Shown piece by piece: positions 17,849 to 28,126 of a DNA stretch of 64,000 bases. The notes below the pieces were generated by a model. It searched no databases and had not been told where the DNA came from. It saw nothing but the letters and a program-made list of their open reading frames with translations. The DNA comes from Pseudonocardia sp. HH130630-07 (GTDB lineage: Bacteria > Actinomycetota > Actinomycetes > Mycobacteriales > Pseudonocardiaceae). Position numbers and translations under genes: made by a program. The stretch's first letter is position 1. Every line of letters starts with the position of its first letter. The stretch covers positions 2,480,001 to 2,544,000 of the forward strand of contig NZ_CP013854.1 in NCBI RefSeq assembly GCF_001698125.1. The letters run 5' to 3'.

Positions 17849-18852
17849 GCGGCCGCTACGAGCTGCTGACCCCGGTCGAGGCGGTCGACCGGCTCGCCGT
17901 CGACCTGCCGGGTGGGCGGGCGGATGCGGAACAGGTCATCGCGTCCTACCTGCGGGACGCGACCGGTGTGCACGGTCGTCCGTCGTCGGGGTGGCGGATG
18001 GACGAGTTCGATCTCGACGACGCCCGTGCCCGGTTCGGGTGGGTCGACTTCGCGGGCGGGGAGACCGTCGCCGCCGCCCGCACCCGTGCCGATGCCGCCG
18101 CGGTCGCGGCGCTGCGGGACGCGCGGGGGACGTCGGCGATCACCGAGCGGGCCCGGCTGTTTGGGCTGCACTCCGACGCAGAGATGTGGGGCTACCGCGC
18201 CCACAGCATGGGGCTCGACGAGCTGACCAACACCGCGGCGTGTGACCCGCAGCCGCGGCTCGTGACCGTCGCCCGGGAGGGGCGGGAGCGCTCGCACCGC
18301 GAGGCCACCGCCGCCCACGACACCTGGGTCCTGGCGGCCGAAGCCGCCGCCGCCGCGTCGGCGACCACCGCCGATCACCACCACCAGCAGACCGACCGCG
18401 ACCCGCGTGAGCAGCGGAGCGGCGACCACGAGGCGGACGACACGATGCGCGGCGCGGACGACCGCAACCAGGACGAGGGGTGGTCGCTTGCCCCGGACGG
18501 GCGGCGGATGCGGATGTTGTCCGACGAGCACCCGTCGATGCGTGCCCTGCGCGCGGAGATGGAGGCGGCCGCGCGCACCGACGACGGTCCCGACCTGGTC
18601 CGCGAGGACGAGCGTGGGGACCGCGAACGGGTCCTCGACGAGGGGCCCGGTGCGTTCGTCGGTGGGATGTGGTTCACCCCGGACCCGGCCGTGGAGGGCG
18701 GGATCCGGCCGCTGACCGATACCGAGATGCGGCGGGTCTCGGACATGGTCCGTGCGACGCAGGCCGAGGCGCTGGCCGACGATCTGGCACCCCACGACAT
18801 CCCGTCGTCCGCCCCGCGGGCCGACGACGACGCGACGGAGTGGGGCCGATGA
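17845..18852 (+). CDS. Hypothetical transfer-operon protein
   Basis: The 335-residue protein is highly charged (Asp/Arg/Ala-rich) and carries no membrane segment. The central part has a His-rich run (ADHHHQQTDRD) and the C-terminal half has regularly spaced acidic helices. I recognise no catalytic motif. It lies between the coupling protein and a DUF4913-like gene with ATGA overlaps on both sides, so it may act as an accessory in DNA processing. That role is only positional. Confidence 0.65.
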   Translation: MSGRYELLTPVEAVDRLAVDLPGGRADAEQVIASYLRDATGVHGRPSSGWRMDEFDLDDARARFGWVDFAGGETVAAARTRADAAAVAALRDARGTSAITERARLFGLHSDAEMWGYRAHSMGLDELTNTAACDPQPRLVTVAREGRERSHREATAAHDTWVLAAEAAAAASATTADHHHQQTDRDPREQRSGDHEADDTMRGADDRNQDEGWSLAPDGRRMRMLSDEHPSMRALRAEMEAAARTDDGPDLVREDERGDRERVLDEGPGAFVGGMWFTPDPAVEGGIRPLTDTEMRRVSDMVRATQAEALADDLAPHDIPSSAPRADDDATEWGR

Positions 18853-19532
18853 ACACGCCCCCGCACCCCGACACCCCCTCGAAGGCGGAGGGGCCGACCG
18901 GTGTCGCGGTCGCCGGGTTGGCCCGGCAGGTCGACGACCTGAACCGCAGGCTCGATGCGCTCGGTCCTGTCAACGGCCGGGTCGACGAGCTGACCCAGGT
19001 CGTGGCGGAGCTGAGCCAGACCCTTGCGACGGTCGCCGCCCGGCGGCGGCCGGCCCCGGCCCCGTCGTGGCTGCTTGCCCCGACCGAGTCGGAGAAGGTC
19101 GCGGCGCTGCTCGACGAGCTGGCCGGGTGGCTGCGTCTGGTGTTCCTGCGCTACCCCGACGGCGCCGGGGTAGTGCCGGAGTGCTGGGCCTGGCACGCCG
19201 ACGTCGTCGAGGAGCTGCTGTGGCTCATGCACGCCTGGTGCGCGGCCTACCAGGGCCCCGACGCCTCGGTGCAGCTCGCGGGGGACTGGCACGACCGCCA
19301 GCGCCCTGGGGTGGTCAACCGGCTCCGCAAGTCCGTCGGGTCGTGCTCGATCGAGAGGCACCAGACCCGACCCGGGTGGGGTGCCCCGCCCGGGGCTCCG
19401 CCGACTGTGCCGGGGGAGCAGCACGCGTCGCTGATCACCGCGTGGTGGGCGGACGGGCGCGAGCAGGCTCCACCCGAGCCGGCGAGCACCGCCGCCGCGG
19501 GGGCCGGTCCGATCGGCGGTGCGCTCGGATGA
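18849..19532 (+). CDS. DUF4913-like protein
   Basis: The 227-residue protein has an N-terminal coiled coil (LARQVDDLNRRLDAL ... VDELTQVVAELSQTLA). It is followed by the Trp-rich block PECWAWHADVVEELLWLMHA and AGDWHDRQRPGVV, which I associate with DUF4913, a domain found in actinomycete plasmids and integrative elements. The molecular function is unknown. It is coupled to both neighbours by ATGA overlaps. The family assignment is from memory of the motif pattern. Confidence 0.75.
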   Translation: MNTPPHPDTPSKAEGPTGVAVAGLARQVDDLNRRLDALGPVNGRVDELTQVVAELSQTLATVAARRRPAPAPSWLLAPTESEKVAALLDELAGWLRLVFLRYPDGAGVVPECWAWHADVVEELLWLMHAWCAAYQGPDASVQLAGDWHDRQRPGVVNRLRKSVGSCSIERHQTRPGWGAPPGAPPTVPGEQHASLITAWWADGREQAPPEPASTAAAGAGPIGGALG

Positions 19533-20416
19533 CGATCACCGGAACACGGAGCGGTCGCGCCGGCCGGGCCGCGATCTGGCTGCCGGGCCTGGCCGTCGCG
19601 ATCGGGGCCGCGGTCGCGACGGCGCACGGTCTGTTCGAGGTCGCGCTGGCCGCGCGGGTCCCGGCCGGGATCGCCTGGATCTACCCGCTGATCACCGACG
19701 GCCTCGCGCTGGTCGCCTACACCGCCACGGCCCGGCTGTCCGGGTCGGCGGCCCGCTACGCCTGGTCGGTGGTGATCGTCTCGGCCGGGCTGTCGGGGCT
19801 CGCGCAGGCGGTCTACCTCGCTTCTGACACCGTCACCGCGGGTGGGGAGCTGGCCGTGAGCGCCGCGCTGCGGTTCGGGGTCGGGGCGTGGCCCGCGGTC
19901 GCCGCCGCCGTCGTCGCGCACCTGCTCTACCTCCTTGCCGAGACCGACACCGACGAGCAGCCCGAGCACCACGATCGGCAGGCGCCTGAGGTCGCGGCCG
20001 AACCCCGTGTCCGAGCGACGATCACCGTCCCGCCGTCCGGCCGGACACCGGCGGGACACCCCGACGAGGTGGGACACGGGCCGGCTGTCCCGCCCGCCCT
20101 CGACGGGCCGGTGATCCCGGGCCCGCCGCGGCCGGTGTCCCACCCCGCTCCGCGCCCCGCCGTCCGGCCGGACGGCTCCGGCCCGGGTGGGACGGGCGGG
20201 TCGGGTGCGGGCGCGCAGGAGCGCGCCCGCACCACCGCCGCGACCCACCGCGACCGCCACGGCGACCTCCCCACGGTGCGCGAGCTGCAGGAGATGGCCG
20301 ACGTCGGCCGGGGCACCGCCGCCCGAGCACTCCAACAGCTCCGCGACACCCCACCGCAGACCGCGAGCGGTCTTCACCTCGTCCCCGACGAGCCCCAGAA
20401 CAGGACCACCCGATGA
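19529..20416 (+). CDS. DUF2637-like membrane protein with C-terminal HTH
   Basis: The 295-residue protein has four N-terminal hydrophobic segments, including WIYPLITDGLALVAYTATA, which fits DUF2637 membrane proteins of actinomycete conjugative elements. A Pro-rich linker leads to a C-terminal helix-turn-helix (TVRELQEMADVGRGTAARAL). A membrane-tethered DNA-binding protein could anchor the element's DNA near the coupling protein. That is inference. It overlaps the upstream gene (ATGA). Confidence 0.75.
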   Translation: MTITGTRSGRAGRAAIWLPGLAVAIGAAVATAHGLFEVALAARVPAGIAWIYPLITDGLALVAYTATARLSGSAARYAWSVVIVSAGLSGLAQAVYLASDTVTAGGELAVSAALRFGVGAWPAVAAAVVAHLLYLLAETDTDEQPEHHDRQAPEVAAEPRVRATITVPPSGRTPAGHPDEVGHGPAVPPALDGPVIPGPPRPVSHPAPRPAVRPDGSGPGGTGGSGAGAQERARTTAATHRDRHGDLPTVRELQEMADVGRGTAARALQQLRDTPPQTASGLHLVPDEPQNRTTR

Positions 20417-20634
20417 GCACCAGCAGCGAGAAGACCACCGCGACCGAGCAGAACGCCAGAACCGAGAGCGACTACCCCGAACAGAGCAACAAGAGCCCAA
20501 GATCAAAAGCAGCACACCGATGCATCACGATCCGAGGGGGCTGGCCGGCCTCCGGCCGGCCACGCCGGACCCCGTGCGCTGTCGATCTCGACGGGACCCG
20601 TCGGAAGATCATTTCGAGGTGGTCGGGGTGCTGA
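20413..20634 (+). CDS. Possible small ORF before the relaxase
   Basis: This 73-codon frame begins on the stop of the DUF2637-like gene (ATGA) and runs into the relaxase start. The first half is polar (Thr/Ser/Glu/Asn) and the second half basic. It contains the palindrome at 20542-20562 in its middle, so the stretch may instead be a non-coding origin or regulatory region. No homology is recognised. Confidence 0.3.
   Translation: MSTSSEKTTATEQNARTESDYPEQSNKSPRSKAAHRCITIRGGWPASGRPRRTPCAVDLDGTRRKIISRWSGC
20542..20562. repeat. Hairpin 57 bp upstream of relaxase gene (possible oriT element)
   Basis: TGGCCGG (20542-20548) and CCGGCCA (20556-20562) are exact inverted repeats around seven bases, just before the relaxase start. 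Hairpins at this position are typical of the nic-proximal region recognised by MobF relaxases. It could also be a weak terminator or chance GC palindrome. Confidence 0.35.
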
Positions 20635-23600
20635 GCATCGCGTCCGGGTACAGCCCGGAGTACCTGTTGAAGGAGGTCGCGGCCGGGCGGGAGAACTACT
20701 ACACCGGCGCGGTCGCCGAGGGGGAGCCACCGGGGCGCTGGTGGGGTGCCGGGGCGGAGAAGCTGGGGCTGCGTGGGCTGGTCGAGGCCCAGGACATGCG
20801 CGCGGTCTATGAGCGGTTCCTCGACCCGCGGGACGAGGGGTTCCACGACCCGTCCCGGTGGGACGAGGTCGGGACACTGGGACACACGGGACGCAAGTAC
20901 CTGTCCGAGGACGAGATCTACACCGCCGCGCTGGAACGCGAACCGGACGCCTCGGCGGAACGCCGGGCCGAGCTGCGTACCGAAGCCGGGAAGTCGGCCC
21001 GGCACAACGTCGCCTTCCTCGACGTCACGTTCTCCGTGCAGAAGTCGGTGACGATGCTGCACACCGCGTTCGAGGCCCGCGAGGTCGCCGCCCGCAACGC
21101 CGGCGACGAGGCCACCGCCGTGGCGTGGGGCGAGTTCCGCCAGGCCGTCGAGGACGCGATCTGGGCGGGCAACAACGCCGCCCTGGCCTACCTGCAGGAC
21201 AAGGCCGGCTACTCCCGCGTCGGGCACCACGGCGGCGCCGCGGGCCGGTGGGTCGACGCGCACAACTTCGTCGTCGCGTCGTTCTTCCAGCACGACTCCC
21301 GCGACCGGGACCCGCAGCTGCACATCCACGACACGATCCTCAACCGCGTCGAGGGCCCCGACGGGGTGTGGCGGACCCTGGACGGGCGCAGCCTCTACCG
21401 GTGGCGCCCGGCCGCCGCCGCGGTCGCGGAGCGGACGTGCGAGGAGCGGATCACCCACTCGCTCGGGATGCTGCTCGCGACCCGTCCGGACGGGAAGTCC
21501 CGCGAGGTCGTCGGCATCGCCGAGGAGACGATGGCGCTGTTCTCCCAGCGCCGCCGCGCGGTCACCGCCAAGACCGGCGAGCTGTTCGAGCTGTTCGAGC
21601 AGCGCTACGGGCGCGCCCCGAACTCCGCCGAGCGCGACCGGATCTCCCGGCAGGCCACGTTCGCCACGCGGGCGTCGAAGTCGCACGACGGGGAGACCCG
21701 CGAGGAGTTCCTCGACCGGATCAACGACCGGATGCGCGCCGACATCGACGGCGGCCTGGCCGCGGTCGCCGACGCCGTCCTGGCCGCCCGCCCCGGGGAC
21801 GTCGCGCCACAGGCGTTCAACCCGCAGGTGGTCATCGAGCTCGCGCTGTCCGACGTCGCCTCCCGCAAAGCCGGCTGGACCCGCGCGGACCTCACCCGCG
21901 CGGTCAACGCCGCCCTGCCCGACTACCTCGGGATCCCCGACGGAACCGACGTCGCGACCCTGCTCGACCAGCTCACCGACGAGGCCATCCTGTACGCGGT
22001 CGCGATGGACGCCGAACGCCCCGGGGAGTCGCTGCTGCCGCCCGACCTGCTGCTGGCCAACGGCGAGTCCGCGATGCGCGCCCCGGGCGGGCGGATCTAC
22101 TCCACCCCCGACCAGGTCCGCTCCGAACGCATCCTGCTCGCCGCCGTCACCGCCCGCGACGGCGCCGCACTCACCGAGCAGGCCGCGGCCGCGTTCCTGA
22201 CCCGCCTCGACGACGAGGAAGTCCACCTCGGAGCCGACCAGGCCGCCGCGGTCCGCGGGGTCCTCACCTCAGGTGCCCGGGTCGAGACCCTCGTCGGGCC
22301 GGCCGGGACCGGGAAGTCCTTCGTCGTCGGCACCGTCGCCCGCGCCTGGACCGACACCAGTGCCACACCGGACGAGCCCGGTCGACGGGTGTTCGGGCTG
22401 GCGACCAGCCAGGTCGCCACCGACGTCCTCACCGGAGAAGGACTGACCGCGCGCAACGTCACCCGATGGCTCGTGACGCAGGACCGGCTCGCCGCCGCGC
22501 CCGCCGAGCGCCGCACCGTCGACGGCGACGAGGCGTGGCGGCTGCGCGCCGGGGACCTCGTCGTCGTCGACGAGTCCGCGATGACCGACACCGCCGCCCT
22601 GGCCGCGATCCACGGCCACACCGCGGCGGCCGGGGCGAAGCTGCTTTTGGTCGGGGACCACAAGCAGCTCGCCGCTGTCGGCGCCGGCGGCGGCATGGAC
22701 ATGCTCGCCGCGGCCGGGTCGCGCTACGAGCTCACCGACGCCCGCCGCTTCACCGACGGCTGGGAGCGCGCCGCGTCCCTGCGGCTGCGCGCCGGGGACG
22801 AGACGGTCCTGCGCGAGTACCACCAGCAGGGCCGACTCATCGACTCCGGCACCCGCGACGACGCCGAAGCGTCCGCCGCACGGGGATGGCTGGCCGACAC
22901 CCTCGACGGCCGCCGGTCCCTGCTCCTGGTCGACACCAACGACCAGGCCGCCCGGCTGTCCGCCCAGCTGCGGACCGAGCTGGTCCGACTCGGGCGGGTC
23001 GACGAGCACGGGGCCCCGCTCGGGATGCAGGGCACCTTCGCCGGGGTCGGAGACCTGGTGCAGGCCCGACGCAACGGCTGGAACCTGGTCGGCGTCGAGG
23101 GCAACCGCCGCGGCCCGATCAACCGCGAGACCTACCGCGTCACCGCCGTCCGCGACGACGGCGCCCTGGAAGTGACCACCGACCCCATCGGGGACGGAGG
23201 GGAGCGGCTGGTCCTGCCCGCGGACTACGTCGCCGAGCACCTCGCGCTCGGCTACGCCTCCACCGTGCACGCCGCGCAGGGCGCCACCGTCGACACCACC
23301 CACACCGTCGCCACCCCGAACACCGCCGCCGCCGCGCTGTACGTCGGCATGTCCCGCGGCCGAAGCTCCAACACCGCGCACGTCGCCACCCGCACCGGAC
23401 CGCAGGACGCGGCCGAGGGCACCACCCACGAACACGGCGTGCACCGCGACCCCGTAGCCACCCTCGCCGGGATCCTCGACACCAGTGAGCAGGCCGTCGA
23501 GCGTTCCTCGCTCACATTCGCCGCCGACTCCGTGGCCGAAGCCCTCAGCACCCGCACCGCGGCCGACCTGCTCTCCGAGGGCGCCCAGCTCGCCGCGACC

Positions 23601-24940
23601 GAGCGCACCAACGCCGCCCTCGACCGGCTCGTCGACACCGGCGCGCTGACCGTCGAGCAGCGCACCCGCATCGCCGCCGAGGACGGCACCGGCGCTCTGA
23701 CCCGCATCCTGCGCCGCGCCGAACTCGCCGGGCACGACCCCGACACCGTCCTGGGCGACGCCGTCGAACGCGGCCCGCTCACCGGCGCCCGCACCGTGTC
23801 CAACGTCCTCTACTCCCGCATCCGCGACGGCCACCGCTTCGACCCCGTCGGACAGAGCTGGACCGACTGGACCCCCCGGGTCGAGGACAAGGAGTGGGAC
23901 ACCTACCTGAGCGCGCTCGCCGAGGCCGCCGACGACCGCGCCCACACCCTCGGCGCCGAGCTGGCCGACGCCCCGCAGCCCTGGGCGCTCGCCGCGTTCG
24001 GAGAGGCCCCCGACGACGGCCCCGCCCGCGCCGCCTGGGCCGACAGGGTCGGGCGGGTCGCGGCCTACCGCGAGGCCCGCGGCCACGACGACCCCGACGA
24101 CGCCCTCGGACCGGCCCGCAGCCCGGGCAGGTCGAGCAGTTCGCCGCCTACCGCGCGGCGTGGCGCGACCTCGGACGGCCCGAGATCGACCGCGAGCACC
24201 TGGAGCTGTCCAACGGCCAGCTCCGGATGCGCGTGCGTGCCTACGACCGCGAGCTGGCCGCCGCGCCCCGCTACGTCGCCAACGAGCTCGCCGCCACCCA
24301 CCAGGCCGCGACCCGCCACCAGCAGGACGCCGCCCTGCGCCGCGCCGAAGCCGACGCGGCGACCGACCCGGCCGAGCAGCAGCGCCTCACCGAGGAGGCC
24401 GCCCAGGCCGCGGCGCTCGCCGCGGTCCTGGAACAGCGCGCGACCGAGCTGGCCGAGGTCGACGACGCCCGCAGCCGCTGGCTCGCCCACACCGCCCAGA
24501 CCCGCGCGCAGGCCGAGTTGTCCAAGGCCGAGCTGTTCGCCCGCGACGCCGACGACGACCCCGACGACCGGATCACCGCCGCCGAGTGGAAGGCCGCCCA
24601 CGACGCCGCCGTCGCCGACGACGACCGACACCGCGAGATCACCGAGGGCGACATCGCCGACCACCTCGACGACACCCGACCCGACGAGGACCGGGATGTG
24701 GCCGAGTCGCGGCGGGAGGACGCGCGCGAGGCCCCGCCGGTCCAGACCGGGGAGGATGTCGTGCGGGTCCCGGACGCCGAGCAGACCGAGCAGTCGGTCC
24801 AGCACGCCCGCCGGATGCTCGACGAGATCGCCTACCGCGACGCCGTCGACGAACCCGAGGACGAGCGCGCCGACCAGCTCATCCGCTGGCACACCGACGA
24901 CGCCGCGACTGAAGGCTTCGACGACGTAGAAGACTCGTGA
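20619..24940 (+). pseudogene. MobF/TrwC-type relaxase-helicase, one-base frameshift near its 3' end
   Basis: The protein nicks and unwinds element DNA for transfer. The N-terminal relaxase has tandem Tyr27-Tyr28 (ENYYTGAV) and the three-His metal site (His225 in FFQHD, His235 and His237 in LHIHD). A RecD/TraI-like helicase follows with GPAGTGKS at 560-567 and LVVVDESAMTD. Around 24115 one C appears lost. The present frame degrades into Ser/Pro/Thr-rich sequence ending at 24929. The neighbouring frame carries the expected charged tail (QVEQFAAYRAAWRDLGRPEI ...) to 24940. Adding one C in the CCC at 24115-24117 restores PAPQPGQVEQ. The start is GTG 20619, or GTG 20628 (VLSIASGYSPEYLLKEV). If the indel is an assembly error the gene is intact. 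Confidence 0.88.
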
Positions 24941-24980
24941 AGTACCTATGCGGTGCCGTAACCGGTACGTCGCTGCCGCA

Positions 24981-25013
24981 CCGACGACAGGGCCGGATGA
25001 GTCGGCCCGTCGG
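24981..25013 (+). terminator. Hairpin after relaxase operon
   Basis: GGGCCG and CGGCCC pair around GATGAGT, with flanking CCGAC/GTCGG, 40 bases past the relaxase stop. It is followed by a short T-containing stretch. The position fits a transcription terminator for the transfer operon. The gap 24941-25124 holds nothing else that I can see. Confidence 0.4.
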
Positions 25014-25124
25014 CCTGTCTTTCCAGAGCCGATTCTCCACGCTCGCAGTGTGCGGTGCGTGGTTGCCGGTCGACCGCGGAAGGGCAGAGACAGCGCAACT
25101 GGGCCGTCGCGAGGACGGTAACGG

Positions 25125-26360
25125 TCAGGAGGGCGATTCGGGCTTGCGCACGGACAGCGGCCATCGGGCGTCGACGGCCACGGTCGAGAGGGCGAGAATC
25201 GCGCCGGCTATGCCCACCCACGCGATCGCGGTGAGGCGGCCGGTTGCGGTGATCGCGACGCCGCCGACGGCGGCGGCCAGCGTGATGCCGACCTGGAAGG
25301 CGGAGACGTTGACCGCACCGGCCAGGGTCGGAGCGTCGGCGCCGATGGCGAACACCCGGCCGTGAACCGCAGGATTGAGCACGAACGCCGCGAATCCGAG
25401 CAGGAAGAACAGCACCACCATGATCGTGGAGTTCGACGCCCAGATCAGCATGGCGCCGGACAGGACCGTGATGCTCGCCAGCCCGCCCGCGAGCAGCGGG
25501 AACGGGTATCGGTCTGCTATCCGGCCGCCGACGGTCAAGCCAGCCACGGCACCGATGCCGAACAACGCCAGGACGGCAGGCACCAGGCGTTGATCCAGTC
25601 GGCTCACGTCGGTCAGGATTCCGGCGATGTAGCTGTAGGTGACCATGTACGAGCCGGTACTGAGAACGGTTGTGCCATAGGCGATCCAGAGCCGCGGACG
25701 CAGCATCGTGCGAAGTTCACCCCGCACATCGCGTGGCGGTCCCTGATCCGCTCCGGCGGGGAGGACGATCGCGGTGGCGACGGCGGTGGCGGCGGTGGCG
25801 GCGGCAAGAGCCCAGAATCCAGCCCGCCAGCCAGCGACGTCGCTGATCAGGGTGCCCAGTGGTCCGCCGAGCACCATGGCCAGGCTCAGGCCGCCGACGA
25901 CGACGGCGAGTGCGCGTGCGGCGCGGTCCGGGGTGACCAAGTGCAGCGCGGTCACCATCGCAGCGGCCCAGAACCCGGCATAGGCCAGACCAACCACGAC
26001 GCGTGAGATCAGCAGGGGCCAGTAGCCCTCGACGAGCATCCCCGCTGTGGTGGCGGCGACGAACACGACCTGGCTGGCGATGAGAGTCGTGCGTCGGGAC
26101 CATCGCAAGGTCAGCAGCGCCAGCGGCGGGGCCCCGACGACGACGCCCATGGCGTAGGCCGAGATCAGGGTTCCGGCGGCCGGTAAGGACACGTCGAGGT
26201 CGGCGGCGACCGGTGGGAGGACGCCGGCGATGAGGAACTCGGAGCTTCCGATGGCGAACAGGCTCAGCCCCAGCAGGTACACCGCTCCGGGTAGTCGCGT
26301 TGTCGCACGCGGCGTGCCGCGGTCGTCGTCGGGTCGGGTCGGGGTGGTTCCGGTGCTCAT
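25125..26360 (-). CDS. MFS efflux transporter (DHA1, AraJ/Cmx-like)
   Basis: The 411-residue protein has twelve hydrophobic segments with the DHA1 signature (SAYAMGVVVGAPPLALLTLRWSRR after helix 2, and the motif around RVVVGLAYAGFWAAAM). It resembles the chloramphenicol/arabinose-efflux branch, exporters of small toxic molecules. Its ATG overlaps the stop of the upstream oxidoreductase gene, so the two form one operon. The operon is divergent from the XRE-cupin regulator. Together they look like a small stress- or xenobiotic-response unit. The substrate is unknown. Confidence 0.87.
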   Translation of the reverse strand: MSTGTTPTRPDDDRGTPRATTRLPGAVYLLGLSLFAIGSSEFLIAGVLPPVAADLDVSLPAAGTLISAYAMGVVVGAPPLALLTLRWSRRTTLIASQVVFVAATTAGMLVEGYWPLLISRVVVGLAYAGFWAAAMVTALHLVTPDRAARALAVVVGGLSLAMVLGGPLGTLISDVAGWRAGFWALAAATAATAVATAIVLPAGADQGPPRDVRGELRTMLRPRLWIAYGTTVLSTGSYMVTYSYIAGILTDVSRLDQRLVPAVLALFGIGAVAGLTVGGRIADRYPFPLLAGGLASITVLSGAMLIWASNSTIMVVLFFLLGFAAFVLNPAVHGRVFAIGADAPTLAGAVNVSAFQVGITLAAAVGGVAITATGRLTAIAWVGIAGAILALSTVAVDARWPLSVRKPESPS

Positions 26361-27364
26361 CGACGGACTGCCTCTTCTTCGGGGCCTTCGGGAATCGGGG
26401 CCCAGGGTCCCGATGGAGGGAGCGCGGCTGCGGTGTCCTCGGTGACCAGGTCGGAGTTGATCGAGATTCCGGCTTGTACGCCCTGGGCGGCGGCCTGCAC
26501 GACCTGGGCCATCAGGTTGGTGATGTTTCCGGCCGCCCACACGCCAGGCGCTGCCTGCAGCGTGGTGGGGTCGGTGACCACCATCGATCCGGTGCCTGCT
26601 GGGTGCTCGGCGACGCGCGCGCCGAGAGCGACCGCCAGGTCGCTACGCGCTTCGAATCGAGGTGTCACGACCAGTGCACGGCAGGGAACTACTCGACCGT
26701 CGGTGAGGCGGACCGCACTGAGGGCGTCGCCGGTGATGTCGAGTCCGGCGGCGTCGCCGACGACGAGCCCGATACCTCGCGCGTCGAGCTGGGCGCGCTG
26801 GGCATGGTCGAGGGAGAAGTCCTCAGGCTGAATGAACGTCACGTTCGAGGTCCACTGCCGCATGAGCAGCGCGAGGTGTGCTGCAGCCGGTCCGGTGGCC
26901 AGTACGGCTACCGGCTGATCGCGGACCTCATAGCCGTGGCAGTAGGGACAGTGCAGAACGTCTCGCCCCCAACGCTCCCGCACCCCGTCGACCGCGGGCA
27001 GGCGGTCGACGAGCCCACAGGCCAGCAGGACCCGCCGGGCCCGTACTCGGCCACCGTCGTCGAGGCCGAGGTCAAATACCGGTGATCCGTCGGTCCTCCT
27101 GACCGGGCCGACCTCTGTCACTCGTGCACGGCGGATAACGGCGCCGTAGTGCTCCACTTCCCGACGGCCTTCGGTCAGCACCCTGTCCGGTGCAGCTCCA
27201 TCAAGGGTCAGGAATCCGTGCATGGCGGCCGCCGGAGCGTTGCGCGGCTCTCCCGCATCGACCACCAAGACGGACCGCCGGGCCCGGGCGAGGGTGAGCG
27301 CTCCGCTGAGCCCGGCCGCGCCGGCTCCCACGACAACAACGTCATATGTCGGTTCTTCGATCAT
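26357..27364 (-). CDS. Thioredoxin-reductase-like FAD/NAD(P) oxidoreductase
   Basis: The 335-residue flavoprotein has an N-terminal FAD Rossmann motif (VVVVGAGAAGLSGA), a redox-active CPYC pair (HCPYCHGYE), and a C-terminal FAD motif (GVWAAGNI). This is the layout of low-molecular-weight thioredoxin reductases and related disulfide oxidoreductases, including those that close disulfides in natural products. It is first in an operon with the MFS gene and divergent from the XRE-cupin gene. The ATG at 27364 is chosen because it directly precedes the FAD motif. Confidence 0.85.
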   Translation of the reverse strand: MIEEPTYDVVVVGAGAAGLSGALTLARARRSVLVVDAGEPRNAPAAAMHGFLTLDGAAPDRVLTEGRREVEHYGAVIRRARVTEVGPVRRTDGSPVFDLGLDDGGRVRARRVLLACGLVDRLPAVDGVRERWGRDVLHCPYCHGYEVRDQPVAVLATGPAAAHLALLMRQWTSNVTFIQPEDFSLDHAQRAQLDARGIGLVVGDAAGLDITGDALSAVRLTDGRVVPCRALVVTPRFEARSDLAVALGARVAEHPAGTGSMVVTDPTTLQAAPGVWAAGNITNLMAQVVQAAAQGVQAGISINSDLVTEDTAAALPPSGPWAPIPEGPEEEAVRR

Positions 27365-27418
27365 TACAGCACCTCCGCCGCTCACGATCGCCGCCGTCGA
27401 GAACGGTGGCAAAGATCG

Positions 27419-27433
27419 TTGCGGATACTGCAA
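27419..27433. promoter_or_regulatory. XRE-cupin operator/promoter palindrome TTGC-N7-GCAA
   Basis: TTGCGGATACTGCAA is an inverted repeat (TTGC/GCAA) with a -10-like core. It ends 9 bases before the GTG of the XRE-cupin gene and lies 55 bases upstream of the divergent oxidoreductase start. A near-identical site, also ending exactly 9 bases before the start, precedes the paralogous regulator at 52.8 kb. Both regulator messages therefore look leaderless or nearly so, and autoregulated. Confidence 0.7.
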
Positions 27434-27442
27434 AATGCAGGA

Positions 27443-28060
27443 GTGGAGGGCGAAGAGCTGGCGAGGCAGGTGGGTCCACGGCTGCGGGAGCTACGCCGGC
27501 GCCGAGGGACGACCCTCGCCGATCTCGCGGAGCTGACCGGCTTCTCGATCAGCACCCTGTCGCGTCTCGAGTCGGGCAAGCGCCGCCCGACCCTGGAGTT
27601 CCTCGTCCCGCTCGCCCGGGCCTACCGAGTGCCGCTCGACGACCTCGTCGGCGCACCCGAGACCGGCGACCCGCGCGTGCACCTGCGACCACGGAACCAC
27701 CGCGGGCGAACGATCGTGCCACTGACCCGCTACCCGGGTCCGCTCCAGGCCTACAAGCAGATCCTGCCCGGCCGAGACCCCGATCAGCCGCTTCCCGAGC
27801 CCGTCGTCCACGACGGGTACGAGTGGCTCTACGTGCTGAGCGGAGAACTACGGCTGATCCTCGGCGACCACGACGTCGTCCTGAGGCCCGGTGAGGTCGC
27901 CGAGTTCGACACCCACGTTCCGCACTGGTTCGCCAGCGCCAGCCCTCGACCGACCGAGATCTTGAACCTGTTCGGGCCCCAGGGAGAACGGGCGCACATT
28001 ACGGCGGTCACTGGTCGTCGGCAGTCTCCAGTCGGAACGGATGACGTCGACCTGGACTGA
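27443..28060 (+). CDS. XRE-cupin transcriptional regulator
   Basis: The 205-residue protein has an N-terminal XRE helix-turn-helix (LADLAELTGFSISTLSRLES) and a C-terminal cupin (HDGYEWLYVLSGELRLILGDHD ... FDTHVPHWF). The cupin half is expected to bind a small ligand. It is clearly homologous to the regulator at 52177-52776. Shared blocks include STLSRLESG, VPLDDLVGAP and TGDPRVHL. The GTG start is supported by the conserved operator spacing. It most likely controls the divergent oxidoreductase-MFS operon. Confidence 0.87.
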   Translation: MEGEELARQVGPRLRELRRRRGTTLADLAELTGFSISTLSRLESGKRRPTLEFLVPLARAYRVPLDDLVGAPETGDPRVHLRPRNHRGRTIVPLTRYPGPLQAYKQILPGRDPDQPLPEPVVHDGYEWLYVLSGELRLILGDHDVVLRPGEVAEFDTHVPHWFASASPRPTEILNLFGPQGERAHITAVTGRRQSPVGTDDVDLD

Positions 28061-28126
28061 ACTGTCGGTGCCCGGTGTCATCATCGGAGCGGGCAGGTCC
28101 ACGACCGCCGGCGTCGAGGAGCGCAG

